The translations under genes and the position numbers were made by a program. A stretch of DNA of 64,000 nt from Oscheius dolichura (taxonomy: Eukaryota; Nematoda; Chromadorea; Rhabditida; Rhabditidae). The notes under the pieces are model-generated. The model was not told where the DNA came from, did no database searches, and saw nothing but the letters and a program-made list of their open reading frames with translations. This document shows, in pieces, positions 36,727 through 48,304 of the stretch. Positions within the stretch are counted from its first letter, which is position 1. Each line of letters begins with the position of its first letter. Location of the stretch: positions 7,130,001 through 7,194,000 of the forward strand of contig OW051493.1 of the NCBI GenBank assembly GCA_932521035.1, given 5' to 3'.

Positions 36727-37260
36727 TTAGTTAGTTTATTAAGCATAAAAAAAAGAAAAGAAAACAGAAAATATCTACAAAAAACTATAAAAGAAATATG
36801 CTACGCTCTCTACTGCACAAAAGTGAAAAATAAGTTTCCAAAATTAGAATAAAACTAGGATAGGCTTGAGTGACTACTAGCAAAAGGTTGGGACAAAAAA
36901 TACCTGTTTTTTGGTGTTTTGACTTTGTAAATATAAATATAATTGCTATGTGTATATCTTTGTACAACAAAAAACATATTAGAGCCCAAGGCAAAATAAT
37001 ATAAACACCCAAAAGTGAATATGAAAGGCGACAGGGAAGGGGATGTAGCTTTGCATGTGGCATGTTTAAGTGGAAAAAATAACCGCGTAGTTAAAGAAGG
37101 CCATCGTCATGGAGAAGAAGAGAACTGTACCCTGATTCGCAAAGAAAGCTGTATAGAAACCCGTATTTAAGAAGTTAGAGCTGATGTAATCCGTACACTA
37201 CAAGCTCATAAGTCGACATTGTGATAGCTGTGTTGGGAACTGTACGAAGCAGCTAAACGA
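36727..37260. repeat. Duplicated carrier 3' flank (matches about 30930-31260)
   Basis: The sequence downstream of carrier copy 2 (gttagtttatta, gaaatatgctacgctct, gtgaatatgaaaggcgacag, cgcaaagaaagctgtataga) repeats that downstream of copy 1 nearly base for base. Copy 2 has one extra insertion (about 36830-36990). The match extends outside the coding region, so the duplication was of genomic DNA and is relatively recent. Confidence 0.85.
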
Positions 37261-40200
37261 ATGGTAATAAATGCAAAAGAAGGAGCTTACTTGAACAGAT
37301 AGACCTCGATACATGGCCCGATAGCCATCCTTATACAGCTGGTAAAGTGTTCGAAAGAATCCCCGCTTTTCATTAGATTCTTCTCGTAGCCGCGTTCGAA
37401 CCACCTCTGAAAAAAAAACGATTTCCTTGAATATTTTTCTAAATGAGAAAAAATCTGATCTCATTGGTCATGATTTATCGCGTGTAGGGGTTGATGAATG
37501 GGACTTAGCGCAATCGAAAGAAAAGGACGCGGTTCAACTGCGATCACGTTTTCGATAAGCGATTCATTTCGAAGCGATTCATTTTGCAGATTTTTACGGT
37601 TATTACAAATTGAAAAAACGAAGATCAAAATATTATAAAACGAAAAATTTCACAATCACTCACCATGAGGATAAGCGACTATGCATGAAAAAAACTTGGC
37701 AGTTCCACCAGCAAACATAAAGTTGACGAAGTCCTAAAAAATCAAGAAAAAACTGAATTTGAAAATGAAACTAACCACTGTGCTCTTGTCGTTTTCATCC
37801 TTAGCGTAATTCGTCAACAAACTTCGCAAATGTTCATAAATGACAAATTGGATAACAGTTTCTGATACTCCTGCATATGAAGCTGTTACACCCTGAAATA
37901 AATATGTTTGTAGTAAAAGGCAAAAAATAAATAAATACAAGACCGAAAATGGAGAATCGTCGAGAATACAAAATAAAACGAGCAGTATATACCTTGTAAA
38001 ATCCACGAATTCCTTCGCGATTGTATACCCTTCGAATCATCTGTCCCGCTGAAGTTTTCTGCTCGGACAGTTGGAGGCGCGTTTTCACTAACCATACTGG
38101 ATTGATCACTGTAGCAGCAACAAAACCTGAAAAAAATGAAATCAATTATTTTGTTCTTATTTCAATAAACCCATGATGTTGAAGCACCGACAAAACAACA
38201 CGTGAACCCAGACATTAGGTTTTTCGCCGGCGCCAGTATCCTGGTTTTTAAACAGACACGTGTTTGGCATTCAAAGAGCGGCCAGCTATTTCATTTTTTA
38301 ATGCCTGATTTTAATATGGATATAAATAATTGCCTGTAGGAAAATTAGCTAAGAAAATTTTTTATATATACGAACAATTGGCTCAGGCAATCACCTGCAT
38401 GTGACAACGCTACAAAAATACAAAGTGCACAAGACGAATCTCTTGCGAAAAAGAATATATCAAAATCGTAGTCTAAAATTACACCTGTTTTGAAAAATAA
38501 TGAAACTTTTCTCAATCCCTTGTGAAGATTTTGAGCTCCACTAGGTGCGCAACACGTTAGGCTGCTCTTTGAAATAAACGATTGCAACATGTTCACCGGC
38601 CCAAGCTTGTTGCAAGAAATTGAAAATCCCAAGCTGTAGCATCTTTTCACAATCAAAAGGAAGGAAAGTCGTTGCTATTTTTAGTATGTTCTTGTCCAGC
38701 CATGTGGTTTTCTTCCACTTCGTTTGATAACAGGCAAAATGGTCATAAAGATCAACAACACGTCACAGTGAAGTGCAATATAAAAGGCAAAATATTCTGT
38801 TGAGATATTGCATAACTTTGAGAATAATTTTCTATTGGTTATAGATATACATAGTTTATTTCACAAGCACAAGAAGAGTCAATATGTACTCTTTGTTGCA
38901 AATCGTATTCTAGAACAGACGACGCAAAATAATGTTTTCCAGTTAAAAATAGGGCCTTTTCTTATCAGAATTACGCAACTGACATGTTATAAACGCGAGA
39001 GTTTATTTTTAATAAATATTGGAGATGCTCTGAACTACGATTCAGAAACGAAAGGATGCGTTGCAAGAAATTCATTTTGCTTAATGAAAGTTTCAAATTT
39101 AGCGTGTGAACCATGAAAACTATTTTCCTATCTTTGTTCATTCCGCTGCAACGAACGCCCAGACGGCAGTGATGTTTCCTAGCACGCGCCCCATAAACTT
39201 GCCCAAAAAGGCCATACCACGTGACTGGAAGATGGATAGCACAACTGTCATTTCTCTAACCCCTAAGATACTTGTTTGTGTTCACATACAAGCCCCGTGT
39301 GCTGCTGTCCGTCCGTCCGCTCGACGTTTGGCGGTACTCAATCCGGTCATGTGGAAGACGGCGGCGAGCAACACGTGCTTACCACGTGGAATTCTCCCTG
39401 TCCAATCCATTTTTTGTGCGCAGACTTTGGTGTCCTTTGGGCCATGGACACCATGTGTGATAGAAGGCGCGGACGGGTGATAAAAAGAGAAGCCGAGCCT
39501 ATGACGCACTAAGAGGCCACTTGAGCTCGCGGCAGAGTAGTTATATAGTGAAACAAGATTTTTAAAATTCCTTAGTAAAAACTATCCGAGGAAATCTACT
39601 CCCATCGCAGTTGGAAACATATTTGCGCTAAAGACAACCATTAGGCGCGGAGTAGAACTTTCCCTGCGTTTTTAAAAACTGATAAATAACTAACCAGCGG
39701 ATCCTGAGCTAACAATATGTACTGCCGCACTGTTGGGTAGAAAAACATCTGATTCATTCCAAAACCTTTTGCCGGATGAATATGTATAGAAATATACGGC
39801 TCTAAAACGGAAGGATAAAATAAACGACGATTAAACCGTACTTTGAAGGAGCTACTCCAAGCAGATTAGGCCCGAGACCTTTATATAGCGCGCCAATGCC
39901 TTCTGTCCTTACAATATGCCTGAAATTAATTAGATCGATGAAAAATAAAAGGAAACAGACGAGAAATATCGGAAAATTGTAGGTTTTTTCTTTACTTCCG
40001 TATTTTGAGCTGTTTGTGTATGTAGAAACCGGAGCATCGCCACTGAAACTTGCCCTGGCTCACTACCTCGAATTGCCATCTGTGGGAATGCATTTCCTAT
40101 AATTTTTTCGACGTAACAATGAGAAAATTAAAACAAACCTAGAATTTTCTTATAGGATGATGACAGATTATTGGTAGTGTGGGACGGTCCCGGCGGAGCA

Positions 40201-40820
40201 CTGGTACGCGCAGCGGGACCCGCCCCTGAAAATTTATTGCTAAAATAAAGGGAAAATGTAAGGTAAGACATCAAAACGGAACCAACCTTGACTAGTACTT
40301 GGTCCAGATCCATTAAGACTTATTCCTTTCGATGACTGCATACGTGTTTTGATCACTTCTAATGGACATGTGATCGCTGTCGCTGCAAAATTTATTTATT
40401 CTGGCTATTCAGACTGATTTCTCATGGTGAAAAATGTTTCACGTGTAGCTCTGCGCAAAAGCTATTGGCATAAGTAAAATGACATTTATACTTCAAATCA
40501 ATAATAATAGTAGTAAAATGTATACCTGTAGTGCCTCCAGCAGCTCCACCAGCAAAATGGATAAAAGCTTCCCTGTCCATGAACATCTTCGCTGGATTGC
40601 TAGCACTTCGAAATCGGTTCTGAAGCAATACAATATTTGAGAAAAATAAAGGAAAGAGAAAACACGCTCCAAGAATGTTCGTAAGCCGAAAATAACTGTT
40701 TGCTTGCTCGTCTAATACCTTACGCCGACTAAAAGTGGCATGCATACTAATTGCATCAAGTTTCGGGACGCACGAGAAAACCGCCCATCTTGTTTGGTGA
40801 TGCAACATTAACAAAACCAT
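37175..40820 (-). CDS. Mitochondrial carrier, pyrimidine nucleotide type (SLC25A33/36-like), copy 2
   Basis: Paralogue of the gene at 31175-32741 with the same exon plan. Signatures: [38 protein letters not shown], and the repeat-3 exon at about 37285-37405, which encodes [17 protein letters not shown]. It ends [18 protein letters not shown], stop 37177-37175. It differs in three ways. The N-terminus appears to come from a different first exon ([15 protein letters not shown]...MHATFSRRK), with ATG at 40820 or an internal Met near 40743. An extra 87-base exon (40139-40225) adds 29 residues ([16 protein letters not shown]...). One intron (38127-39694) has grown to 1,568 bp. All carrier signatures are intact, so it is probably functional. 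The first exon is the least certain part. Confidence 0.85.
38127..39694. other. Expanded intron of carrier copy 2
   Basis: The matching intron in copy 1 is 41 bp, so about 1.5 kb has been gained here (or lost there). Open stretches within (38345-38656, 38808-39116, 39106-39480) have no recognised domains. I did not find convincing terminal inverted repeats at its ends. An inserted mobile element is the simplest explanation but is not shown. Confidence 0.5.
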
Positions 40821-42757
40821 TTTTCTCCTTTGAAATTCACGTTAACAATCGGGAAATGATGTGATCCGTACGATAGTTTTACAGTGGCCTGCATTGAGAC
40901 ACGCGTCTATCACTGTGTGAAAACTGCTACCGAGTGGTTTGGGGGCGGAGCTTTTCGCATCTTTAGCAAAGGAAAACTATCGCGAAACACTAGCGACCGA
41001 TAGAAGGAAGATAGTCTAGAGGTGCCTTATCAAACATGGCCTCAGGACAACGAGAGTGAGAGCGAAATAAACAGAAAAAACAACAGATGCACAATTATCG
41101 ATATATATGATCTACTGGAGATTTCAGAATGATTCAAATATGGGAAAAATGGCATATCAGAGTTTTTTATGCAGGTAATAAAACAGAATGGAAAGCACGG
41201 GTTTTACGGCCAAAAAAACAGAATCATGTGCATCAATCTATAGTCGGTAAAAGTTGCGCTGTCTGTACCTATTGCGGGACGATTTTTGCACTCTGTGATC
41301 GCATACCAAAGAGCTATGTTTCAGGTGAAACTTAAGAAAAAATGAAGTAACCATTTTACTGTCTGCCGCATTATAATATTGAAGAAAACTTGGTCGGCAC
41401 ATCAACGGATTTCACAAGCATTCGGCAGCTAACTAATAACAAATTCAATGAGTGAGAAGGCATTATTTTCATCTTACTCCGCATTTTTTTTTAATTTGCA
41501 AAAGATAATACAGTGATAAGCAATATCTCAATGTTTGTTACGCTATTTTCATATCAAAAGTGGAAGAATACAATGAAAACACAGTAAAAATGGAAAAAGA
41601 TGCATAGAAAACAAAAAGAAAGGAAACGAACGAGCAACTACCGTATGAGGAGCGTGCGCCTGAAAAGGTAACCTCTATTTTTGCCAATACGAAAGAGACC
41701 AGATCGAGCCAATATTGCCTACTTTTTGTTTGTTTTGCTGCAATTTCAAGTACTTTTAGACAGCGTTATATGACGTTAGAAGCAGAAAAACTGTACAGCG
41801 CATATAGAAATCAGTTCTATGGATAATATACAGTTAAAAAGAAACCGAATATCTGCAGCTTATTCTTATTGACTGGTGTGAGTAATTTCTTGTTGTTTAT
41901 CACATGCAGGTGTTCCGAAATACTTCTTATTTTTCAAGAACGGTGAAGAAGCAAAAAGAAAACGAGAGACTAACCTAGAGTGTTTGTTATGGACCCGTTC
42001 ATGCAGCAGGGCAGAGGGAGGACAATGTGAGGACGGAAAATAGACGTCTCCACTAAAAAGTCATATGATCCGTCGTCAGAGGGAAAAAATCGAATTGGAA
42101 AGTGAAACAACAGCTGTTTCCCTCTGCTGACTTCGGCAGGCTGGCAGTTTACTCAAGGGTCCGTGATCTACGGGCTAGTTGCACGAGACTGACGGCGGCG
42201 ACGGGATGAGGGTGCGAATGGCAACAGGATGCACCCGCTGAACAACAATGTTTCCCTAACAATAATGCGAGGTTTGTATAGTTAGAAATAGATATCTTGC
42301 TATAGATTTTTGGAGGGTGTTTTCTATCACAACAATATTTACAGTTCTGTGAATGAGAAAAATGAATGTTTTCATGAGCTTTCATTTCAGGCTTGCTTGA
42401 ACGCTAAACGCTGAGAATAATCAATTTTTCGATTTTTTTTAGTATCATGCACAAGCACTTTCATCATTTTTACACTTCTCCTGAACTTTTAAATTTAAAT
42501 GAGCTCGTTATTTTTAAAGGACAAATGGAGGATGAGTTGCAGCTATTTCCGGGATGGGAAATAATAAAAAACCTGGACTTTGTCTTAAAATTTCTGAACT
42601 ATAAGCGTCATAAGACCAAGAGGACATAATGTATATGGTAAACAGCTGCTCCCACCGGGCAGAATGTTCTAGACTGTCTGCCGTGGACGGGGCCGCCCGA
42701 GATGATATTTCATAATGATGAGAAAAGGAGGAAATAGTTATATTTTCACGAATTCGA
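40821..42757. other. Intergenic, no gene recognised
   Basis: About 1.9 kb, AT-rich, between the promoter side of carrier copy 2 and the 3' end of the Sre-like gene. The open stretch 41129-41335 has no domain or splice context. A short match to the Sre 3' exon (gaaatagatatcttgct, near 42285) is noted but too short to call. Confidence 0.5.
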
Positions 42758-44213
42758 TCAAGACCAAGCTGCTTCCAATTGTTTGAAATAGATATCTTGC
42801 TCCGCCGTGCCGACGTGGATTCTTCTCTTGGGGAGGGGACGCCCGAAGCGGGGGAAGGCTTTCTCTCTCCATTTTTCACAACTCAGGATACATGTTGTAA
42901 TTACCATAAATTGAAAAGCGCTGAAAATAATAGGAAAAATAATTTAAATATGATAATAACAAACATGGAGAAGCAAGACTCGATGTAGAGGAGAATCTTC
43001 CAAGGAAAGGCGGCCATGAGGAGACGAATGCCCAAGGCGATGGCTGCCTCGAAGACGAGGGTCACGAGCATGTTCCTCCCCAGCTAAAGAATATTTTAAT
43101 AGGTAATACATCAATCTAGGAGTATTCAAGCCAGTGAAGGGACGGCGAATAGGGAAACTCACTCGAAAGATCCTCAAATTCTCGACAATTTGATATCTCT
43201 TGCTCAAAGTGTAGCTGGCAGGACGGGAACTGGGCGAACCGTAAGCCAACAGGGTCTTCCGATTCCTCCACCAGAGGAGGCTATGCCCGGCCATTGAAAT
43301 ACTGATCATTATGGCTCCGTAGACGGCCCCGTAGGGATTGACAAGTTGGAGAGTGTAGATGCGGACGGCGAGGAAAGCAGAAAGAACCGAAATAAGAGTC
43401 AGGGTGAGGAGGGGGACCCATAACCGTCTCCTGGACTCGTAGTTCTAAAAACATTATGAGGGATTCTTTTGAACATTGTGGCATATAGTGAACAGCGCTT
43501 TGACCAATAGTCCTTTAGAAGGGTGACCAGGTGGAAAAGTTGCTTTAGGTAAACTTCAATCACTGCCTTTTTTATAACCGACTACATTCTTTTCGGTGGC
43601 TAGAAAGTTAGGGAGATGACAAGAATACTCATCAATCCATTTTCTACTGTTCACTACGACGAGCCGTCCACCGTACCATCGTATCCACCGTATCCACCGC
43701 TTAGGCTTATCTTGCTACCACCACGTCCACCGTGTCCACCGCGTCCACCAGTAATAGGCCCGTGGTAGGATCCACTGCCTAGCGCAATAAGCAAAAAAAT
43801 ACTCCTACCTCTAGAAAAAGGTAGGCAAAGGCCCTCTCGACTAGTACCAACGGTAGAGTGTGCAAATAAAGGATATAGGCGAAGCTCATAACCAGCCCTC
43901 CCCAGAAGTTCCACGGGGTGCAGAATCCATGGGGAAACAAAGACAGCTCTTCCTTGATGATCATAATCCTCCCTACATTTCTCACAATCATAGCCAGGAT
44001 ACCAGAGGAAATGATGGTATTGAGATTCGTGTGCCATATCTTGATCTTCAGGACCATGCAGAGAAAATAGGTCTTGTAGACGGTGGCCAGGACAATTAGG
44101 ACCAGTTCGGCGGCGAGAAAGAGAGAATACGAACGGGGCAGGTACTTCTCAGCCGGGCTATCCAGGAGGGAGAAGAGGGAAAATCGAACACCTCCACTGC
44201 AGTTGGCAATCAT
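42758..44213 (-). CDS. Seven-transmembrane chemoreceptor, Sre-like
   Basis: Four exons join to about 330 residues. Exon 1 (from ATG 44213) has membrane segments SLFLAAELVLIVLATVYKT, IISSGILAMIVRNVG and LVMSFAYILYLHTLPLVL followed by ERAFAYLF. Exon 2 (from about 43446) adds PLLTLTLISVLSAFLAVRIY and a further segment, then a cytoplasmic loop YTLSKRYQIVENLRIFR. Exon 3 has NMLVTLVFEAAIA. After a 43 bp intron, exon 4 ends CILSCEKWREKAF...GTAEQDIYFKQLEAAWS with stop 42760-42758. The SKRYQ-xx-ENLR loop and the QDIYFKQL tail resemble nematode Sre receptors, expressed in chemosensory neurons. The roughly 360 bp first intron contains a glycine-rich open frame. Confidence 0.8.
43654..43790 (-). other. 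Glycine-rich open frame inside Sre-like intron
   Basis: On the minus strand, in a frame other than the receptor's, the intron encodes GPITGGRGGHGGRGGSKIS then GGYGGYDGTVDGSS and a stop at 43656-43654. An acceptor-like gcgctag lies just upstream. The pattern resembles nematode Gly-rich secreted peptides, but there is no signal peptide or start of its own. It may be an alternative 3' exon, a separate micro-gene, or a chance product of a ccaccg repeat. Confidence 0.35.
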
Positions 44214-45673
44214 TCAAACTAGAATAGAAAGGGCTTGACGTGGGCAGGAGGAAACATCACTTTCCGTATAAAAGGATCCATATCAGGCGGAATAATCATC
44301 AAAGATTCTCTCTACTGCGAATTCTAAGAACATTAACTCGACGGGGACAAATATGGGATGAGAAAAGGTTAGTTCTTGGCAATGATTCCAGCTTGTCCTC
44401 CTTGCGTTGCGAACAAGTAAATTATACTTGGTGAAATAAACGGATGCCGAGTCTGGTGTTCTCCCCTCTATGCTTCTTGCACTGGTGACATCCTCTCTAT
44501 CGCGCGGCTGTTTTCGACGCATTTCTTCGAGCTCCTTCCGAATTACTCAGCCCCACTGTTTTAGTTGTGACTTTTCATCAGTAGCTGTGGAGCTAAACGC
44601 CATCTTTGCTTTCTTACATTTTATTCATTCGGAGGTCATTCAAGTCTCTTTGTATTATCTTTATTTTTTATCTATCGGGAATTGCCTCTCCACGACAGTT
44701 GACGAAACTGAATAAGAAATACTGTAAAGCGGGACCTAGGCAGGGGGTCGGGGGGCGGCAGCCCCCGGAAGAAAAAAAAAGGTTGAAAACAGCCGTTATT
44801 TGTGGTATTGTTCCCCTTTTGTAGATTCCTCTCCATTTCCCAATATTGTTCCCTTTTTGTACCCTCCTTGTAAACGCAAATAACACTTTTTGTTGAGATT
44901 TCTCTTTTTCCAACAAACGAATGGCTTCTTGCACTGGTGTTCTCCTCTCTATGGCTTCTTGCACTAGAGGTAGGGAGGATAACAGCTCAGAATCCATAGA
45001 GTACTCACTCAGAAACGACGGAGTCTTCTCTGGTGATCTCTAAGGGAATGTGGCACGAACTCGTCATCAGGTCCACGTACGGCACCTATGATGCTGTGTT
45101 CGTCTCCCTATTGAACTCATGGTTTCAAAGGATGCTGAGCAGAGCGTAGTTGGCGTCGTATCTGGTCGTGAGGACGAATTCGGGCCGTTCCCTGGTAAGG
45201 CTGACTGACCTAGTTTCGCCTAGTTCTCCACCACACTGACCAATTCGTCGCAACTGTCGAACGGTTATTATTTCCGGAGATAATACCGACACCGTCTACC
45301 GCGAGATTGTGAGGGAATAAGAGAAGATCTGGGAAAAAAGCCGAGCTGCTGACCTATGACGAAACGCCTGCTAGTGATTGTTGGTAAAGATGTTAGAGTA
45401 ATCGATCAGTCAAATAATGTTCATTTTTACGGATAGAAAGAAATGCAAGAGACGATATGTGACATACAAATGATGAGACGGCGGCAGCTGGCGGCCCTCT
45501 CTCGCAACCGGCTCTAGTTATATAGAAATCTCTCAGAAAACTTCTCGTCTGTCTAGAAATAACATTCGTTTTCAACAAAAAGAAGCAGAAACAGCACCTA
45601 GAAATATTATTGTGACCTATGATTATGGCACAAAACGGATGGGGGAATTTTGTACTCGTCTACGGCTGAGATC
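44214..45673. other. Intergenic, small repeats only
   Basis: About 1.46 kb between Sre and DBT. The phrase cttcttgcactggtg occurs at about 44470 and 44926, with a third partial copy near 44953. A GC-rich palindrome (cggggggcggcagccccc) lies at about 44750-44768. A 20-codon open run near 45165-45225 on the minus strand (ERPEFVLTTRYDANYALLS) looks protein-like but has no context. No gene called. Confidence 0.5.
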
Positions 45674-48026
45674 TCACTTCAGCTGGGCCAACATAGCCGA
45701 CGGATGCTCCAGATAGAATTTCCACCTGAAAAAAAAAGAACTATAATAGGGGAAATGATCATTTTTAAGTCAAACAAATAAAACAAAAACGAATTGATCC
45801 CAGCCGGGATCGAACCGGCGACCTTCTGCGTGTAAAGCAGACGTGATAACCACTACACCATGAGACCACGTATTGCGCTACGTGAATATGGGAATTACAT
45901 TAGTTATAGGACAATTGATGTTTCCCGAAAGCATTGCGTTTCTCTCGCTCACTATCATGACTCAATAAAAGCCGACAGCTCACCTGTTAGAGAATCGGGC
46001 CATGGTGGCGCCATCGACAACGCGATGATCTGCAGCCCAAGAGATTTTTACCAAGTGAACGGGTACCACCTGAAATGACTCGTCTCTCCATCGAACAATC
46101 CATAGAATAACTCACATTGTCGTGTTTATCAAATCGCGGCAGCCGTTCCATCTTGCCAATGGCTCCGATGGCTACCTGAGGCGGAAAGATGACCGGATTG
46201 GCGTAGGTGCCGCCGATTGCACCAATATTCGAAAGGGTAAACGTGCCCCCCGTGAGATCGTCGCGGCTAATGGCCTGTCGCTTGCCATTCTCATGAATTC
46301 GTTGCAATTCCGAGGCAATTTCAAAAATACTCCTGAAGACAGTCCTTTAACCACGGAGAGAAGGAGTCCCGTTACCGTTGCTCACAGTGTTTAATATTGG
46401 GGACGACCAGCCCGCCGGGGGTGTCCATGGCCAGGCAGATGTTATGCGCCGCCTTGTGGACGACATTCTCCAATTTGTCGTCAATTGTAGCATTTAGAGA
46501 GGGAAATTCCAATAGGGCAAGGGAACAGGCCTAAAATCTCGTCGTTTTTTTAATGTTTACTGACTGTAAAGTGGAGTATAACGCCGGAGAAAAAGACCGA
46601 CCTTGATGAAGAATGGCATATAGCTCAATTTGACGCCTCTCTCCTTGGCCAGCTCCTTCAGCTCGTGTCTAATTTTGACGACAGCATCCACATTTAACTA
46701 TAGAATGCGGTAATTCCTTTAAAATGATCAAAAAACCTCGTCATCATATCCAAAATGCGGAATTTTCAGGGCCTCAGTCATGGTCTTGATCATGGCGCGG
46801 GTATAGCCACGAATAGGCACGACGCGATCCTCGTGAAGCGGTTCAAACTGGAAAAGGTGCCACAGTTAGGCAACTAGACAGCTCAGAGAACTCACACTTT
46901 TGACTTCTTTCCTTTCGGATGAGCCCACTCCACCGGGCGGAGAGGCGCGAACATTTTGCAGTCCGGGTTGGTGGTCGCCGGTGATTTTACCCAAGAACTT
47001 GAGAAGATCCTCCTTCAAAACACGGCCGTCCCTTCCTGTTCCGGTCACGTCAGTCAGGGAGATCTTGTTCTCCATGGCCAGGCGGCGGACAGCCGGCGTC
47101 GTCAGAACTTTTCCATTCTTGGCGTGGAAATCAGACGAGGACTGGGCGACAGACGGGGACGAGGCGCCCGAACCGGCGGAGGATGGGCCTGGAAATACAG
47201 ACTTCGCTATTTTCCATTATAAAGACCATCTTCTACTAGCTCTGTTCATAGAATCCAAAAAAATAGGCCGTTTTCCATCTTGGAGTCCAGATTTTCCCCA
47301 GTTTCATTGCAATTAGTCACGGCGTCTAACCCGACGCCCGTCATTCTACCCCCTTGGGAAATTAACCTCGTCGCCCGCCTTTAGGTGATGTTTTAAAGGT
47401 CTGCTGGTTTAAAAAGGGCAAAAAATGATTGGAAATCGTACCGGAAGTGGCCGTTTTCTCCTCTTTTTGGCCGTCTTTCGGTGCGTCTTCGTCGCCGGCT
47501 CCGGCGACCACGTCAATATCCACCAGGGGCTGACCAACTCGAGCCAAATCGTCAATTTTATAGTACCTAAAGATGGTATAGATGATCAAAATGAGGAAAG
47601 ACATACAATTTCTTAACAACTCCATCGTATCGGCTGGTTATGGTAACGGCGGCTTTGTCGCTTTGAACATCGCAGAGATTGTCGAATTGGGCAATTGAAT
47701 CACCCTCTTTCACGTGCCTAAAAAGGAGAAAATTACGATTGGATGGTCTTGAAGCGAAGAAATCGGAGAAAAACGCCATTTGGTCTGGGTCTGATTTTTA
47801 GGCCCCTCCGCCCCGGAGTCGAACCACAGCGACTCACCATTCTTTGACTTGAACTTCTGCAATTCCTTCTCCAATATCGGATAATTTGAACTGTACAATC
47901 GGTAAATAAGACACTGAAAATCATTTTATTTCTACGAAAAAGCGAAAATTTACCGCTCGAATTGTGAAAAAACCTGGTTTTTCCCGTCAAATGACGTGTA
48001 GAACGCAAGAAGACGCCGGATATCAT
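45674..48026 (-). CDS. DBT: Dihydrolipoamide branched-chain transacylase (BCKDH E2), mitochondrial
   Basis: Exons join to about 450 residues forming the E2 core of the branched-chain alpha-keto acid dehydrogenase complex in the mitochondrial matrix. N-terminal [20 protein letters not shown] is a typical targeting peptide. The lipoyl domain follows ([20 protein letters not shown]; lipoyl Lys in [16 protein letters not shown]). A peripheral-subunit-binding domain is next ([31 protein letters not shown]). The catalytic domain has [17 protein letters not shown] and the active-site motif DHRVVDG, and ends [10 protein letters not shown], stop 45676-45674. The exon containing ATG 48026 begins after an ttttag acceptor ending at 48046, which argues against the upstream ATG at 48059. 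[14 protein letters not shown] separates it from pyruvate and ketoglutarate E2s. The last intron (45726-45983) contains tRNA-Val. Confidence 0.95.
45795..45867 (-). tRNA. tRNA-Val (anticodon UAC)
   Basis: The minus strand folds into a 73-nt cloverleaf. The acceptor stem GGTCTCA pairs with TGGGATC (two G-U pairs), discriminator A. The D arm is TGGTGTAGTGGTTATCA. The anticodon stem TCTGC/GCAGA encloses TTTACAC with anticodon TAC. The T arm is CCGGTTCGATCCCGG. It contains the Pol III A and B boxes. It lies inside the last intron of DBT on the same strand. Confidence 0.95.
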
Positions 48027-48304
48027 TGGGTCTGCGTCTCCACTTCTAAAATAATTCATTTTTTGTTGAGAAAGACGATAAAAAAGTTTAGGAAAATAGA
48101 GAGAAAGAAGAAAATGTGAAAAGAGCCAAAACTGACAGAAAGAGACCCGTCTTGTGAGACAGATACAGCCGGAACAATGACGGCCGCCGTTGAAAAATAA
48201 TTGTCAAGTCGAGACGGAAAAACTTGTAAAAAAAACGGTAGATAACGGTATTTTGACTGGATGTAAAGGGGGAAAAAACTGGGGGAACAGTGGATCGACG
48301 ACTG
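48027..48304. promoter_or_regulatory. Divergent intergenic region between DBT and a membrane-protein gene
   Basis: 278 bases separate the DBT start (minus) and the next start (plus), so both promoters must lie here or overlap neighbouring UTRs. No particular site recognised. Confidence 0.4.

Noticed and set aside
41129..41335. 68-codon plus-strand frame with a CTYCGTIF motif
   Set aside because: Isolated, no splice partners or signal peptide; the Cys pair alone is not evidence of a zinc finger.
42275..42300. 17-base match to the Sre 3' exon (gaaatagatatcttgct), possible pseudogene remnant
   Set aside because: The match is too short, flanks do not align and no other Sre sequence was found nearby.
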